The notes under the pieces were generated by a model, which saw only the letters and a program-made list of their open reading frames with translations, ran no database searches and had not been told where the DNA came from. From Oscillospiraceae bacterium (GTDB taxonomy: Bacteria > Bacillota > Clostridia > Oscillospirales > Oscillospiraceae), in NCBI GenBank assembly GCA_022794215.1, contig JAAWEH010000021.1:1-64000 (forward strand): a stretch of DNA of 64,000 nt, given 5' to 3'. Position numbers and translations under genes: made by a program. Of this stretch, positions 40,142-49,637 are shown piece by piece (position 1 is the first letter of the stretch; every line of letters starts with the position of its first letter).

Positions 40142-41263
40142 ATGCTTCAGTTTGACGAATATAAAGTGAGACTCAATAACCTTAAGCCTGCCTTGGATGA
40201 TTTATCCCAGGCCCTGGATCTGGACAATGCCAAGCGGGAGCTGGAGATGCTGGAGTCGGAAAGCGCCAGCGAGGGCTTTTGGGACGACCTGGAAAAGTCC
40301 CAGAAGGCCACGAGAAGGATGAATACCCTGCGCAGCAAGCTGGAGCACCAGGATCGCCGGGAGCGGGAGTGGGACGACCTCATGACCCTGTGCGAGATGG
40401 GCAACGAGATGGAGGACGACTCCCTTCTGCCCGAACTGGAGGAGGGCTTTGCCAAGCTGGAGGCCGAGATGGAGGAGGCCCGGCTTTCCACCCTTCTCAC
40501 CGGGGAGTACGACAGCTCCAACGTGATCCTGACCATCCACCCCGGCGCCGGCGGAACCGAGGCCCAGGACTGGGCCCAGATGCTCTACCGCATGTACACC
40601 CGCTGGACCGAGCGGAAGGGTTTTACCTATAAGATCATGGACTACCAGGAGGCGGACGAGGCGGGGATCAAGTCGGCCACCATCATGATCGAGGGGGAGA
40701 ACGCCTACGGCTACCTCCGGGGGGAGCACGGCGTCCACCGGCTGGTGCGGGTGTCCCCCTTTGACGCCAACGCCCGGCGGCAGACCTCCTTCGCCTCTGT
40801 GGAAGTGATGCCCGACCTCCCCGAGGACGCGGAGATCGAGATCAAGGACGAGGACTACGAGATGCAGGTCTACCGGGCCAGCGGCGCCGGCGGCCAGCAC
40901 ATCAACAAGACCTCCTCCGCCGTGCGGCTCATTCACAAGGCCACCGGCATCGTGGTGGCCTCCCAGGAGGAGCGCAGCCAGTTCCAGAACAAGGAGAACT
41001 GTATGCGGATGCTCCGGGCCAAGCTGTTGGAGCTCCAGATGCAGGAAAAGGCGGAGAAGATCTCCGATTTGAAGGGGGTTCAGTTGAAGATCGAGTGGGG
41101 CAGCCAGATCCGCTCCTACGTCTTTATGCCCTACCAGATGGTGAAGGATCTGCGCACCAACTTTGAGACCAGCAACATCAACAGTGTGATGGACGGAGAC
41201 CTGGATGGCTTTGTCAACGCCTATCTGAAGGCGGCGGCTACAGGAAACTGGGCCACCAAGTAA
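40142..41263 (+). CDS. prfB: Peptide chain release factor 2
   Basis: [28 protein letters not shown] motif; continuous reading frame; ORF also opens at 40133. Confidence 0.95.
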   Translation: MLQFDEYKVRLNNLKPALDDLSQALDLDNAKRELEMLESESASEGFWDDLEKSQKATRRMNTLRSKLEHQDRREREWDDLMTLCEMGNEMEDDSLLPELEEGFAKLEAEMEEARLSTLLTGEYDSSNVILTIHPGAGGTEAQDWAQMLYRMYTRWTERKGFTYKIMDYQEADEAGIKSATIMIEGENAYGYLRGEHGVHRLVRVSPFDANARRQTSFASVEVMPDLPEDAEIEIKDEDYEMQVYRASGAGGQHINKTSSAVRLIHKATGIVVASQEERSQFQNKENCMRMLRAKLLELQMQEKAEKISDLKGVQLKIEWGSQIRSYVFMPYQMVKDLRTNFETSNINSVMDGDLDGFVNAYLKAAATGNWATK

Positions 41264-41278
41264 AACGCTTATCTTATG

Positions 41279-41306
41279 AAGGACGGGCAAATGCCCGTCC
41301 TTTTTT
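41279..41306 (+). terminator. Intrinsic terminator after prfB
   Basis: aaggacgggcaaatgcccgtcctttttt. Confidence 0.9.
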
Positions 41307-41438
41307 GATGGAATATATAGCCAAACAGAATATATTTCAACCCGGAAAGGAATTGCAAAGGGACTGTTATTTCGCTATAATTTTCTATGTAAAACCCCGC
41401 TATTTTTGTGCAAAATCAAAAAAGAAAAGGTGGTAGCA

Positions 41439-43544
41439 ATGAAAAAGAACAAACGGTTCCTGTCTCTGGCCATGGCGCTGGCTATGACGGCGTCTCTGGT
41501 AACCCCGGCCTTTGCCGCGGAAGAGAAAGACATCACAATCCTTTATACCAACGATGTTCACGCCAACTTCAGCAAGAAGATCACCTACTCCATGGTGGCC
41601 GGCTACCGGGACAGCCTGGAGAACGTACTTTTGCTGGATGCCGGCGACCACATTCAGAATACGGTCTATGGCAATATCAACACCGCCAACGTGGTCATCG
41701 ACATCATGAACGCCGCCGGGTACGATGCGGCCACCCTGGGCAATCACGACTTTGGCAACATGGCGGTGCTGGAGAATGCCGAGTTTGACTACCTGGCCTG
41801 TAACGTGTTCCGTGACGGAAAGGCCTTTGCGGATCCCTACAAGGTCTATGAGGTGGGCGGCAAGAAGGTGGCCGTCGTGGGCATCTCCACCCCGGAGACC
41901 ATTGCCAAGTCCACCCCCACCAACTTCATGGACGAAGAGGGCAACATCATCTTCACCTTCGGCGAAGGGGAGGACGGCGCCGTTCTTTACGGCCTGGTTC
42001 AGGACGCCATTGACGCTGCCGCTAAGGAAGCTGACTACGTGGTGGCCCTGGGACACCTGGGCTCGGACGAAAGCGCCGCTCCCTATTCCAGCCTGGACGT
42101 GATCAAGAACACCACCGGTCTGACCGCCTTTATCGACGGTCACTCCCACACTGAGATGGAGGGCCAGCAGGTGGCCGACAAGGAGGGCAAGACCGTGGTG
42201 CTCACCCAGACCGGCTGTAACTTTGCCACCCTGGGCCAGATGACCATCGCCGCCGACGGCACCGTCACCACCAAATTGCTGAAGAACACCGATCTGGCCG
42301 AGGTCGAGCCCAACGCCGAGACCAAGAAGGTGGAGGAGGACTTCGCCGCCGCAACCGAGGCCCTGAAGAGCGTGGTCATCGGCGCCACCGAGGTAGCCCT
42401 GCCCATCAACGACGAAAACGGCGTGCGCATGGTGCGCAAGCAGGATTCCGCCATTGCCAACTTCTGCACCGACGCTTTCTATCATATGTACGACGGCACC
42501 GAGTACACCGTAGACATCGCCATCCAGGTGGGCGGCAACATTCGGGCCACTGTGGATGCGGGCGAGATCACCTATCAGGATGTGACGACCCTCTATCCCT
42601 GGAACAACGGCGTGTGCCTGGTGCGGCTTACCGGCCAGCAGGTGCTGGACGCTCTAGAGTGGGGCGCCAAGTCCCTCAATGCCGAGGGCACCGCTGAAGA
42701 CGGCGGCTTCCTGAACGTGGCCGGCCTGAAGTATACCGTCAACGTGGCCATTCCCTCCACCGTGCAGAAGAGCGAGAACAACATCTGGACCGGCGGCCCC
42801 ACCGGTGAGTACCGGGTGGTGGATGTTCAGGTCCTGGATCGGAAGACCGGCGAGTATGTCCCCCTGGATCTGGACGCCAAGTACAACCTGGCCGGTGTGA
42901 ACTACACCCTGATGCAGATGGGCGACGGCTTCAACATGTTTGACGGCGAGTATATCCGCAACAACACCACCGTGGATTACCTGACTCTGGTTCAGTATCT
43001 GGAGACCTTCCCCGTGGACGAGGCCACCGGCCTGCACACCATCAAGGCCGGCATGGGGTATGACGACATCAACGGCCAGGGCCGTATCATCGTGATCAAC
43101 CGTCCCGCCGATCTGGATGAGAACGAGTGGTGGTACGAGACCGCGCTGAAGGTTCTGGACAACAAGCTGATGAAGGGCAACGAAAACGGCTTCGACGCCC
43201 TGGCCAACGTGACCAAGGCCACCGTGTTCCAGACCCTCTACAACATGGAGGGCAAGCCCGTTGCCGCCGAGGACGCCAAGACCATTGCCATGCCCGAGGA
43301 TGCCTGGTATGCCGACGCCATGAACTGGGCCGCCAACAATAACCTCTTCGCCGAGGAAGCCTACAACGAGGACAACGTGATTGACCGGGCCGGCATCAAG
43401 GCCATTCTGGACGCCTACTGTGCGCTGAAGGACGTCAACAGCGAAGGTCTGATGAAGGGCAACGAAAGCGGCGATCTGATGCTGGACAAGGCCCTGACCC
43501 GCGCCGAATTTGCCCAGGTTTTGGTGAACCTGACCGAGAAATAA
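41439..43544 (+). CDS. Secreted 5'-nucleotidase (UshA-like metallophosphatase plus nucleotidase C domain) with C-terminal SLH-like repeats
   Basis: Signal peptide MKKNKRFLSLAMALAMTASLVTPAFAAEE; ITILYTNDVHANF; TLGNHDFGNM; C-terminal LMKGNESGDLMLDKALTRAEFAQVLVNL. Confidence 0.92.
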   Translation: MKKNKRFLSLAMALAMTASLVTPAFAAEEKDITILYTNDVHANFSKKITYSMVAGYRDSLENVLLLDAGDHIQNTVYGNINTANVVIDIMNAAGYDAATLGNHDFGNMAVLENAEFDYLACNVFRDGKAFADPYKVYEVGGKKVAVVGISTPETIAKSTPTNFMDEEGNIIFTFGEGEDGAVLYGLVQDAIDAAAKEADYVVALGHLGSDESAAPYSSLDVIKNTTGLTAFIDGHSHTEMEGQQVADKEGKTVVLTQTGCNFATLGQMTIAADGTVTTKLLKNTDLAEVEPNAETKKVEEDFAAATEALKSVVIGATEVALPINDENGVRMVRKQDSAIANFCTDAFYHMYDGTEYTVDIAIQVGGNIRATVDAGEITYQDVTTLYPWNNGVCLVRLTGQQVLDALEWGAKSLNAEGTAEDGGFLNVAGLKYTVNVAIPSTVQKSENNIWTGGPTGEYRVVDVQVLDRKTGEYVPLDLDAKYNLAGVNYTLMQMGDGFNMFDGEYIRNNTTVDYLTLVQYLETFPVDEATGLHTIKAGMGYDDINGQGRIIVINRPADLDENEWWYETALKVLDNKLMKGNENGFDALANVTKATVFQTLYNMEGKPVAAEDAKTIAMPEDAWYADAMNWAANNNLFAEEAYNEDNVIDRAGIKAILDAYCALKDVNSEGLMKGNESGDLMLDKALTRAEFAQVLVNLTEK

Positions 43545-43576
43545 GACAAAAGCATTGCGCTGCAGTGGATAGACAT

Positions 43577-43626
43577 TTTTAAATAGAGCCCCCGGAGGCC
43601 GCGGCCTCCGGGGGCTCTATTTAAAA
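43577..43626 (+). terminator. Terminator-like 50-bp perfect palindrome
   Basis: ttttaaatagagcccccggaggccg|cggcctccgggggctctatttaaaa, 25+25 with no spacer. Confidence 0.85.
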
Positions 43627-43737
43627 GGGGAAAAATTTTAGAAAGACTATTGTTTTTTTGTCACCGTTTTGTTACAATTACAAATGCCGAAGAAAGCATT
43701 TTGTCCCAATAAAACACAAAAGGAAAGGTGAATATCT

Positions 43738-45843
43738 ATGAAGCAGAGCAAAAAGCTCCTGTCCCTGGCGCTGGCTCTCACCATGGGTCTCTCTCTGGCC
43801 ACCCCCGCTATGGCCGCCGATGAGACCAAGACCGAGACCGGCAAAATTGTCATTCTTCACACCAACGACGTCCATTGCGGCATCGACCAGGCTGTGAAGG
43901 AGAATGAGGAGACCGGCGAGAAGACGGTCACCAACATCGGCTATGCCGGCGTTGCCGCCTACAAGGCCGAGATGGAGGCCCAGTATGGCGAGGGCAACGT
44001 CACTTTGGTGGACGCCGGCGACGCCATCCAGGGCGGCCCCATCGGCACCCTGACCAAGGGCGCTGCCATCGTCGAGATCATGAACGAGGTGGGCTACGAC
44101 CTGGCCATCCCCGGCAACCATGAGTTTGACTACGGCATGGACAACTTCCTGTCCCTGGCCAAGGATACCGCCAAGTATCCCTATATCTGCGCCAACTTCA
44201 CCGACCTGAAGGGCAATGCCGTTTTTGACGCCTACAAGGTCGTGACCTACGGCGAGGTGAAGGTGGCCTATGTGGGCATCGACACCCCTGAGACCTTTGC
44301 TAAGTCTACCCCCACCTTCTTCCAGGACGGCGAGGGCAACTACATCTACGGCTTCCAGCAGGGCAACGAGGGCAAGGACCTCTACGAGTGCGTGCAGAAG
44401 GCCGTTGACGCCGCCAAGAAGGACGGCGCCGACTACGTGGTGGCCATGGGCCACCTGGGCGACAACGGCTCCACCGAGGAGTGGAAGGCCCAGAGCGTCA
44501 TCGCCAACACCACCGGCATCGACGTGTTCATCGACGGCCACTCCCACGAGGAGATCGAGAAGACCGCGGCCAACAAGGACGGCAAGGACGTGGTCTGGGC
44601 CCAGACCGGCACCAAGCTGGCCAACATCGGCAAGATCGTTATCGACACCGAGACCAAGGAGATCACCCACGAGCTGGTGTCCGGCTACGACAAGCAGGAC
44701 GAGGCCGTGGCCGCTTTCGTGAAGGAGAAGAACGACGCCTTCGAGGCTGAGCTGAAGAAGGTAGTGGCCACCTCCGAGGTGGAGCTCACCGTCAACGGCG
44801 CCGACGGCAAGCGGGCTATCCGCAACGGCGAGACCAACCTGGGCGACCTGTGCGCCGACGCTTACCTCACCATGCTGGAGGCTGACGTGGCCATCGTCAA
44901 CGGCGGCGGTATCCGCGCCAACATTGCTGCCGGTGAGGTCACCTACGAGGACATCATCAACGTCCATCCCTTCGGCAACGAGGGCTGCCTGGTGGAGACC
45001 AAGGGTCAGAACATTCTGGATGCCCTGGAGATGGCCTCCCGCCTGTATCCCGAGGAGTGCGGCGGCTTCCTGCAGGTTGCCGGCCTCACTTACACCATCA
45101 ACGCCTCCATCCCCTCCTCCGTGGTTCTCAGCGATGAGGGCGAGTTTGTGAAGGTGGACGGCGACTACCGCGTCACCGACGTGATGGTGGCCGGCGAGCC
45201 TCTGGATCTGGAGAAGACCTACACTGTGGCCTCCCACAACTATATGCTCAAGGACGGCGGCGACGGCCTGGTCATGTTCAAGACCAGCAACCTGCTGAAG
45301 GACAGCGTCATGATCGACAACGCCATCCTCATCAACTATATCGTAGAGGCCCTGGAGGGCAAGGTCACCGAGGCCCAGTACGGCGCCTCTCAGGGCCGCA
45401 TCCTTTTCGTCCCCGCCGACGTGGCCGTGGATGCCTGGTATTACAATGTGGTCAAGGAGACCCTGGCCACCGGCCTGATGCAGGGCACCGACAAGGGCTT
45501 TGAGGCTCTGACCGACGTCACCGTGGCCAGCGTGCTGCAGACCCTCTACAACGCTCAGGGCAAGCCCGACGCCACCGACGCCGAGGTGTGGTACACCGAC
45601 GCTGTGAACTGGGCCACCAAGAACGAGCTGGTGAAGGAGTTCACCGAGGACGCCGCCGCCACCCGCGGTGAGGTGAAGGACATTCTGGACGCATACTGCG
45701 CCATGCTGAACGTCACTCCCGAGTCTCCCCTGATGAAGGGCAACGAGAACGGCGACCTGATGCTGGACAAGACTCTGACCCGCTCCGAGTTTGCCCAGAT
45801 CCTGGTGAACCTGTCCCAGCTTCCCATGCCCCTGGCTGACTGA
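43738..45843 (+). CDS. Secreted 5'-nucleotidase with C-terminal SLH-like repeats (paralogue)
   Basis: Signal peptide MKQSKKLLSLALALTMGLSLATPAMAAD; IVILHTNDVHCGID; IPGNHEFDYGMD; C-terminal LMKGNENGDLMLDKTLTRSEFAQILVNL. Confidence 0.92.
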   Translation: MKQSKKLLSLALALTMGLSLATPAMAADETKTETGKIVILHTNDVHCGIDQAVKENEETGEKTVTNIGYAGVAAYKAEMEAQYGEGNVTLVDAGDAIQGGPIGTLTKGAAIVEIMNEVGYDLAIPGNHEFDYGMDNFLSLAKDTAKYPYICANFTDLKGNAVFDAYKVVTYGEVKVAYVGIDTPETFAKSTPTFFQDGEGNYIYGFQQGNEGKDLYECVQKAVDAAKKDGADYVVAMGHLGDNGSTEEWKAQSVIANTTGIDVFIDGHSHEEIEKTAANKDGKDVVWAQTGTKLANIGKIVIDTETKEITHELVSGYDKQDEAVAAFVKEKNDAFEAELKKVVATSEVELTVNGADGKRAIRNGETNLGDLCADAYLTMLEADVAIVNGGGIRANIAAGEVTYEDIINVHPFGNEGCLVETKGQNILDALEMASRLYPEECGGFLQVAGLTYTINASIPSSVVLSDEGEFVKVDGDYRVTDVMVAGEPLDLEKTYTVASHNYMLKDGGDGLVMFKTSNLLKDSVMIDNAILINYIVEALEGKVTEAQYGASQGRILFVPADVAVDAWYYNVVKETLATGLMQGTDKGFEALTDVTVASVLQTLYNAQGKPDATDAEVWYTDAVNWATKNELVKEFTEDAAATRGEVKDILDAYCAMLNVTPESPLMKGNENGDLMLDKTLTRSEFAQILVNLSQLPMPLAD

Positions 45844-45852
45844 TTCCATAGA

Positions 45853-45888
45853 AAAAAGAGGCCCGAGGATTTCCTCGGGCCTCTTTCC
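45853..45888 (+). terminator. Intrinsic terminator
   Basis: aaagaggcccgagga / tcctcgggcctcttt. Confidence 0.85.
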
Positions 45889-46002
45889 CTTTTCATCTCG
45901 GTGGAAAGGGGAGAAATGCCATTGTACTTTTATAGACTCTATGGTATGATAATACCGCACTTTTGCCCCAGGAAAAATTCACAAAAGAAAGGTGAGACAA
46001 GT

Positions 46003-48396
46003 ATGAATTGGAAAAAGCCCCTTTCCCTGGCTTTGGCTGCGGCCCTGAGCGCGTCTCTGGCCGTCCCCGCCTTTGCCGCAGAGGAGACCGCCGCCCCCTG
46101 GTACGCGGAGGCCCAGGCCTACGTCACCGAAAAAGGCATCATGACTGGCACCGAGAACGGCTTCGAGCCCGAGGCCGAGATCACCACCGCCACCGTGCTC
46201 CAGGCCCTTTATAACAAGGTGGGCAAGCCCGACGTGACCAAGTCCAACGACCCCTGGTACATCCGGGCCCTGACCTGGGCCGAGGAGGAGGGGATTTTCC
46301 AGCCTGAGGGGGAGACCCCCTTTGCCGACGGCCCCGTGAGCCGGGCTCTCACCCTGGACATCCTCACCGCTTTCTGCGCCAAGAACGGTCTGGCCTCTGA
46401 CGGCCTGATGCAGGGCAATGAGAACGGCGACATGATGGCCGATAAGGTCCTGACCCGGGCTGAGTTCGCCACCGTCCTTATGCGCCTGGATCAGCTGACC
46501 CCCTACTTTAAGGAGACCGTGGTGGCCATCGAAGCTGCCGAAGCCGACAGCATCCCCGCCCATACCATCCCCGGCACCCTCTGCGCCCCCGCTGAGGTTG
46601 AGGGCAAGAAGCTGCCTGCCGTGGTAATGCTCCACGGCACCGGCTCCAACCGGGAGGAAGCGGGCAATGGCTACCAGATGGCCGCCCCCGTCATGGCCGA
46701 CAACGGCATCGTCACCCTGCGCATCGACTTTATGGGCAGCGGCGATTCCACCGCCGACTACTCCGACTACTGCTACTCCTCCGCCAACCTGGACGCCAAG
46801 GCCGCCGCCGATTACCTGGCTACCCTGGACTACGTGGACGCCGACAAGATCGCCGTCATGGGCTGGAGCCAGGGCGGCACCAACGCCCTGCTGGCCGCGG
46901 CCGCCTATCCCGAGACCTTCCACGCCGTCATTACCTGGGCCGGGGCCCTGACTCTCAACGAGAGCACCGGCCTCTTCGGGGACAAGACCTTTGACGAGGC
47001 CAAGGCCATTGCCGACAAGGACGGCTCCTACGAGATGACCTTTGACTGGCGGGATTCTCTCCAGGTGGGCAAACGCTGGTTCAAGGAAGTGGACGAGACC
47101 GACGTGGAGGCCGAGACCGCCAAGATCAAGGCCCCCATCCTGGCCATCAACGGCCTGGCCGACACCACTGTAGACCCGGAGAACGCCCGGAAGATCGTGG
47201 CCGCCTCCAAGAACGAGGCCACCAAGCTCTACCTCATCGAGAACTGCGACCACACCTACAACGTGTTCTCCGGCGACTTTACCGCCCTCTATGAGACCGT
47301 CAACGCCGGTATCGGCTTCCTCCAGGAGAATCTGAACGGCAAGGTGGGTCCCACCTCCGCCGCTGCCATCAGCAAGTACGGCAATGTGGGTACCAGCCTG
47401 TCCATGGATATTCTGGCCGGCGCCGGCTATGAGGTGGGCGACATCCTCACCGTGGAGATCACCGGCCAGGAGCCCATCACCCTGCCCCTGGGCACCGGCT
47501 ACTCCAACGTGGATCAGGGCAGCCCCCTGGCCCTGGCCGATACCTCCAACAACACCCTGGCCCTGGCCATCAACCGGGGCGACTTCGCCACCACCTACGG
47601 CCTGGGCGCCAAGGGTGAGGACGGCGTTTACGCCATTACCGATAACGTGACCATCACCGTATCCATGGCCGAAAAGGGCGGCTACCTGGCCGAGATGGAA
47701 ATCCGGGAGCTGGATTCCAAGCGCACCAACGCCCGTGAGGACTATGCTTCCGACGATGTCTTTGCCAACTTCCGCGCCATCACCCTGGGCGACATCGCCG
47801 AGGGCAGGCTCTACCGCACCTCCAGCCCCGTGAACCCTGAGCTGGGCCGCAACGCTTATGCCGACGGCTTCCTGAAGGAGGCCGGTGTGAAGACCGTGGT
47901 GAACCTGGCCGACAGCCAGGAGGCCATGGAGGGCTACGAGGGCTATGCCGAGAGTTACTACGCCACCCTGAACGTGGTTCCCCTGAACATGGGTGTGGAC
48001 ATGTATTCTGACGACGCCAAGGCCAGCCTGAAGGCCGGCTTCCAGTTCATGATCGCCAACGAGGGCCCCTATGCCTTCCACTGCACCGAGGGCAAGGATC
48101 GTGCCGGCTACTTCGCCATGGTGCTGGAGGCCCTGATGGGCGCCGGAGTGGAGGAGATCACCGAGGACTACATGCTCTCCTTTGAGAACTACTACCACGT
48201 GGAGAAGGGCTCCGAGCAGTGGACCAAGATCGCTGAGAGCAACATTGAGAAGGATCTTCTCAAGCTCACCGGTGCTGAGGATGCCGACGCTCTGGCCAAG
48301 GCCGACCTCCAGAAGGCCGCTGAGACCTACCTCACCGAGACCATCGGCCTCACCGCTGCCGAGGTCACCGCTCTGAAGGACGCTCTGAGCAAGTAA
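46003..48396 (+). CDS. Secreted multidomain protein: SLH-like repeats, alpha/beta hydrolase, Tyr-phosphatase-like (HCx5R) domain
   Basis: Signal peptide MNWKKPLSLALAAALSASLAVPAFAAE; LMQGNENGDMMADKVLTRAEFATVLMRL; VVMLHGTGSNREE...VMGWSQGGTNALL; GRLYRTSSPVNPELGRN...HCTEGKDRAGYFAMVL. Confidence 0.9.
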   Translation: MNWKKPLSLALAAALSASLAVPAFAAEETAAPWYAEAQAYVTEKGIMTGTENGFEPEAEITTATVLQALYNKVGKPDVTKSNDPWYIRALTWAEEEGIFQPEGETPFADGPVSRALTLDILTAFCAKNGLASDGLMQGNENGDMMADKVLTRAEFATVLMRLDQLTPYFKETVVAIEAAEADSIPAHTIPGTLCAPAEVEGKKLPAVVMLHGTGSNREEAGNGYQMAAPVMADNGIVTLRIDFMGSGDSTADYSDYCYSSANLDAKAAADYLATLDYVDADKIAVMGWSQGGTNALLAAAAYPETFHAVITWAGALTLNESTGLFGDKTFDEAKAIADKDGSYEMTFDWRDSLQVGKRWFKEVDETDVEAETAKIKAPILAINGLADTTVDPENARKIVAASKNEATKLYLIENCDHTYNVFSGDFTALYETVNAGIGFLQENLNGKVGPTSAAAISKYGNVGTSLSMDILAGAGYEVGDILTVEITGQEPITLPLGTGYSNVDQGSPLALADTSNNTLALAINRGDFATTYGLGAKGEDGVYAITDNVTITVSMAEKGGYLAEMEIRELDSKRTNAREDYASDDVFANFRAITLGDIAEGRLYRTSSPVNPELGRNAYADGFLKEAGVKTVVNLADSQEAMEGYEGYAESYYATLNVVPLNMGVDMYSDDAKASLKAGFQFMIANEGPYAFHCTEGKDRAGYFAMVLEALMGAGVEEITEDYMLSFENYYHVEKGSEQWTKIAESNIEKDLLKLTGAEDADALAKADLQKAAETYLTETIGLTAAEVTALKDALSK

Positions 48397-48423
48397 GAAG
48401 AACCCCCTTTTGGGGGAAGATAG

Positions 48424-48466
48424 AAAGCGGGGTGCGCGGCAAACTGCCGCGCACCCCGCTTTTTTG
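48424..48466 (+). terminator. Intrinsic terminator
   Basis: gcggggtgcgcggca aac tgccgcgcaccccgc then tttttt. Confidence 0.9.
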
Positions 48467-48540
48467 ATCCGGCTCTTGTATCTTTCCAGAAAATCCGCTA
48501 CAATTTGGAAAGAAAACCAGCAAAAAGAGGAGGGTCAGCC

Positions 48541-49536
48541 ATGATCTGCGATGTAACCGCATTGGGGGAGCTCTTGATTGATTTTACCCAGGAGAAGGGC
48601 AAAAACGGGAACGTCCCTTCCTTTACCGCCAACCCGGGTGGAGCCCCCTGCAACGTGCTGGCAATGTTGGCCAAGCTGGGCCGCTCCACCGCTTTTGTGG
48701 GAAAGGTGGGCCAAGATACCTTTGGCCGATTTTTGAAGGCCGCCATTGAGGAAGCGGGCATCCACAGCGGCGGATTGCGGCTGGATCCAGATCCTGCCGC
48801 CCATACCACGCTGGCCTTTGTCCACAATGGCGCTGACGGAGAGCGGGAATTCAGCTTTTATCGGGATCCCGGCGCCGATGAGCTGCTGCGGGCAGAGGAA
48901 TTGCCGGGAGAACTGCTGGGGAATAGCCGTATCTTCCATTTTGGTTCTCTTTCCCTGACCCGAGAACCCGTCCGCGCAGCCACCCGGGCGGCGGTGGAGC
49001 AGGCAAAAGCAGGGGGCGCTTTGGTCAGCTTTGACCCCAACCTGCGCCCCTCCCTGTGGCGGGATATGAAGACAGCGCGGGAAGAGATGCTCTGGGGCTG
49101 CTCAGTCTGCGAGATCCTAAAGGTGGCCCGGGAGGAACTGGTCTTTCTCACCGGCTGCGAAGAGGAAGATAAGGGGACGAACTGGCTTCGGGCCCAAAAC
49201 CCGGATCTAAAGCTGCTCTTAATCACCGACGGCAGTGCGGGAAGCCGGGCGGTGTGGAACGGGCTGTCTGTGTTCTGCCCGGCCTACCGTCAGGTGAGGG
49301 CCGTCGACACTACCGGCGCGGGGGATACCTTTTGTGGCTGCTGCCTTCACGCTGTTCTGGAGTGGGGGCTGGAAGGGCTGGGGGAGAAGCGGTTGAGGGA
49401 AATGCTCTCCTTTGCCAATGCTGCGGCCGGACTGGTGACCACCCGGAAGGGGGCGCTGGGCAGCATGCCGGCCCCGGAGGAGATCCAAAGGCTGATGGCA
49501 GAAGGGCCCGCGGGTGAAAGCGGAAGCGAAGGATAA
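48541..49536 (+). CDS. PfkB family carbohydrate kinase (fructokinase-like)
   Basis: ALGELLIDFTQ...NPGGAPCNVLAMLAKLG...AVDTTGAGDTFCGCCLHAVL. Confidence 0.93.
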   Translation: MICDVTALGELLIDFTQEKGKNGNVPSFTANPGGAPCNVLAMLAKLGRSTAFVGKVGQDTFGRFLKAAIEEAGIHSGGLRLDPDPAAHTTLAFVHNGADGEREFSFYRDPGADELLRAEELPGELLGNSRIFHFGSLSLTREPVRAATRAAVEQAKAGGALVSFDPNLRPSLWRDMKTAREEMLWGCSVCEILKVAREELVFLTGCEEEDKGTNWLRAQNPDLKLLLITDGSAGSRAVWNGLSVFCPAYRQVRAVDTTGAGDTFCGCCLHAVLEWGLEGLGEKRLREMLSFANAAAGLVTTRKGALGSMPAPEEIQRLMAEGPAGESGSEG

Positions 49537-49550
49537 CCGGTATAGGGAGA

Positions 49551-49592
49551 AAAAATACCCGGCGGCAGGGCGTTCTGCCGCCGGGTATTTTA
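49551..49592 (+). terminator. Intrinsic terminator (convergent)
   Basis: aaaatacccggcggcag / ctgccgccgggtatttt. Confidence 0.9.
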
Positions 49593-49637
49593 CCCCGTTT
49601 ATAGACCCAAAAGGTGCTTTTCTGCCCCGTTTTGGCG

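Noticed and set aside
43678-48198. Very long minus-strand ORFs (760 aa at 43678..45960, 739 aa at 45979..48198)
   Set aside because: Antisense to well-supported secreted enzymes with signal peptides and motifs; the open antisense frames follow from strongly GC-biased codon use (Gly/His/Val-rich translations).
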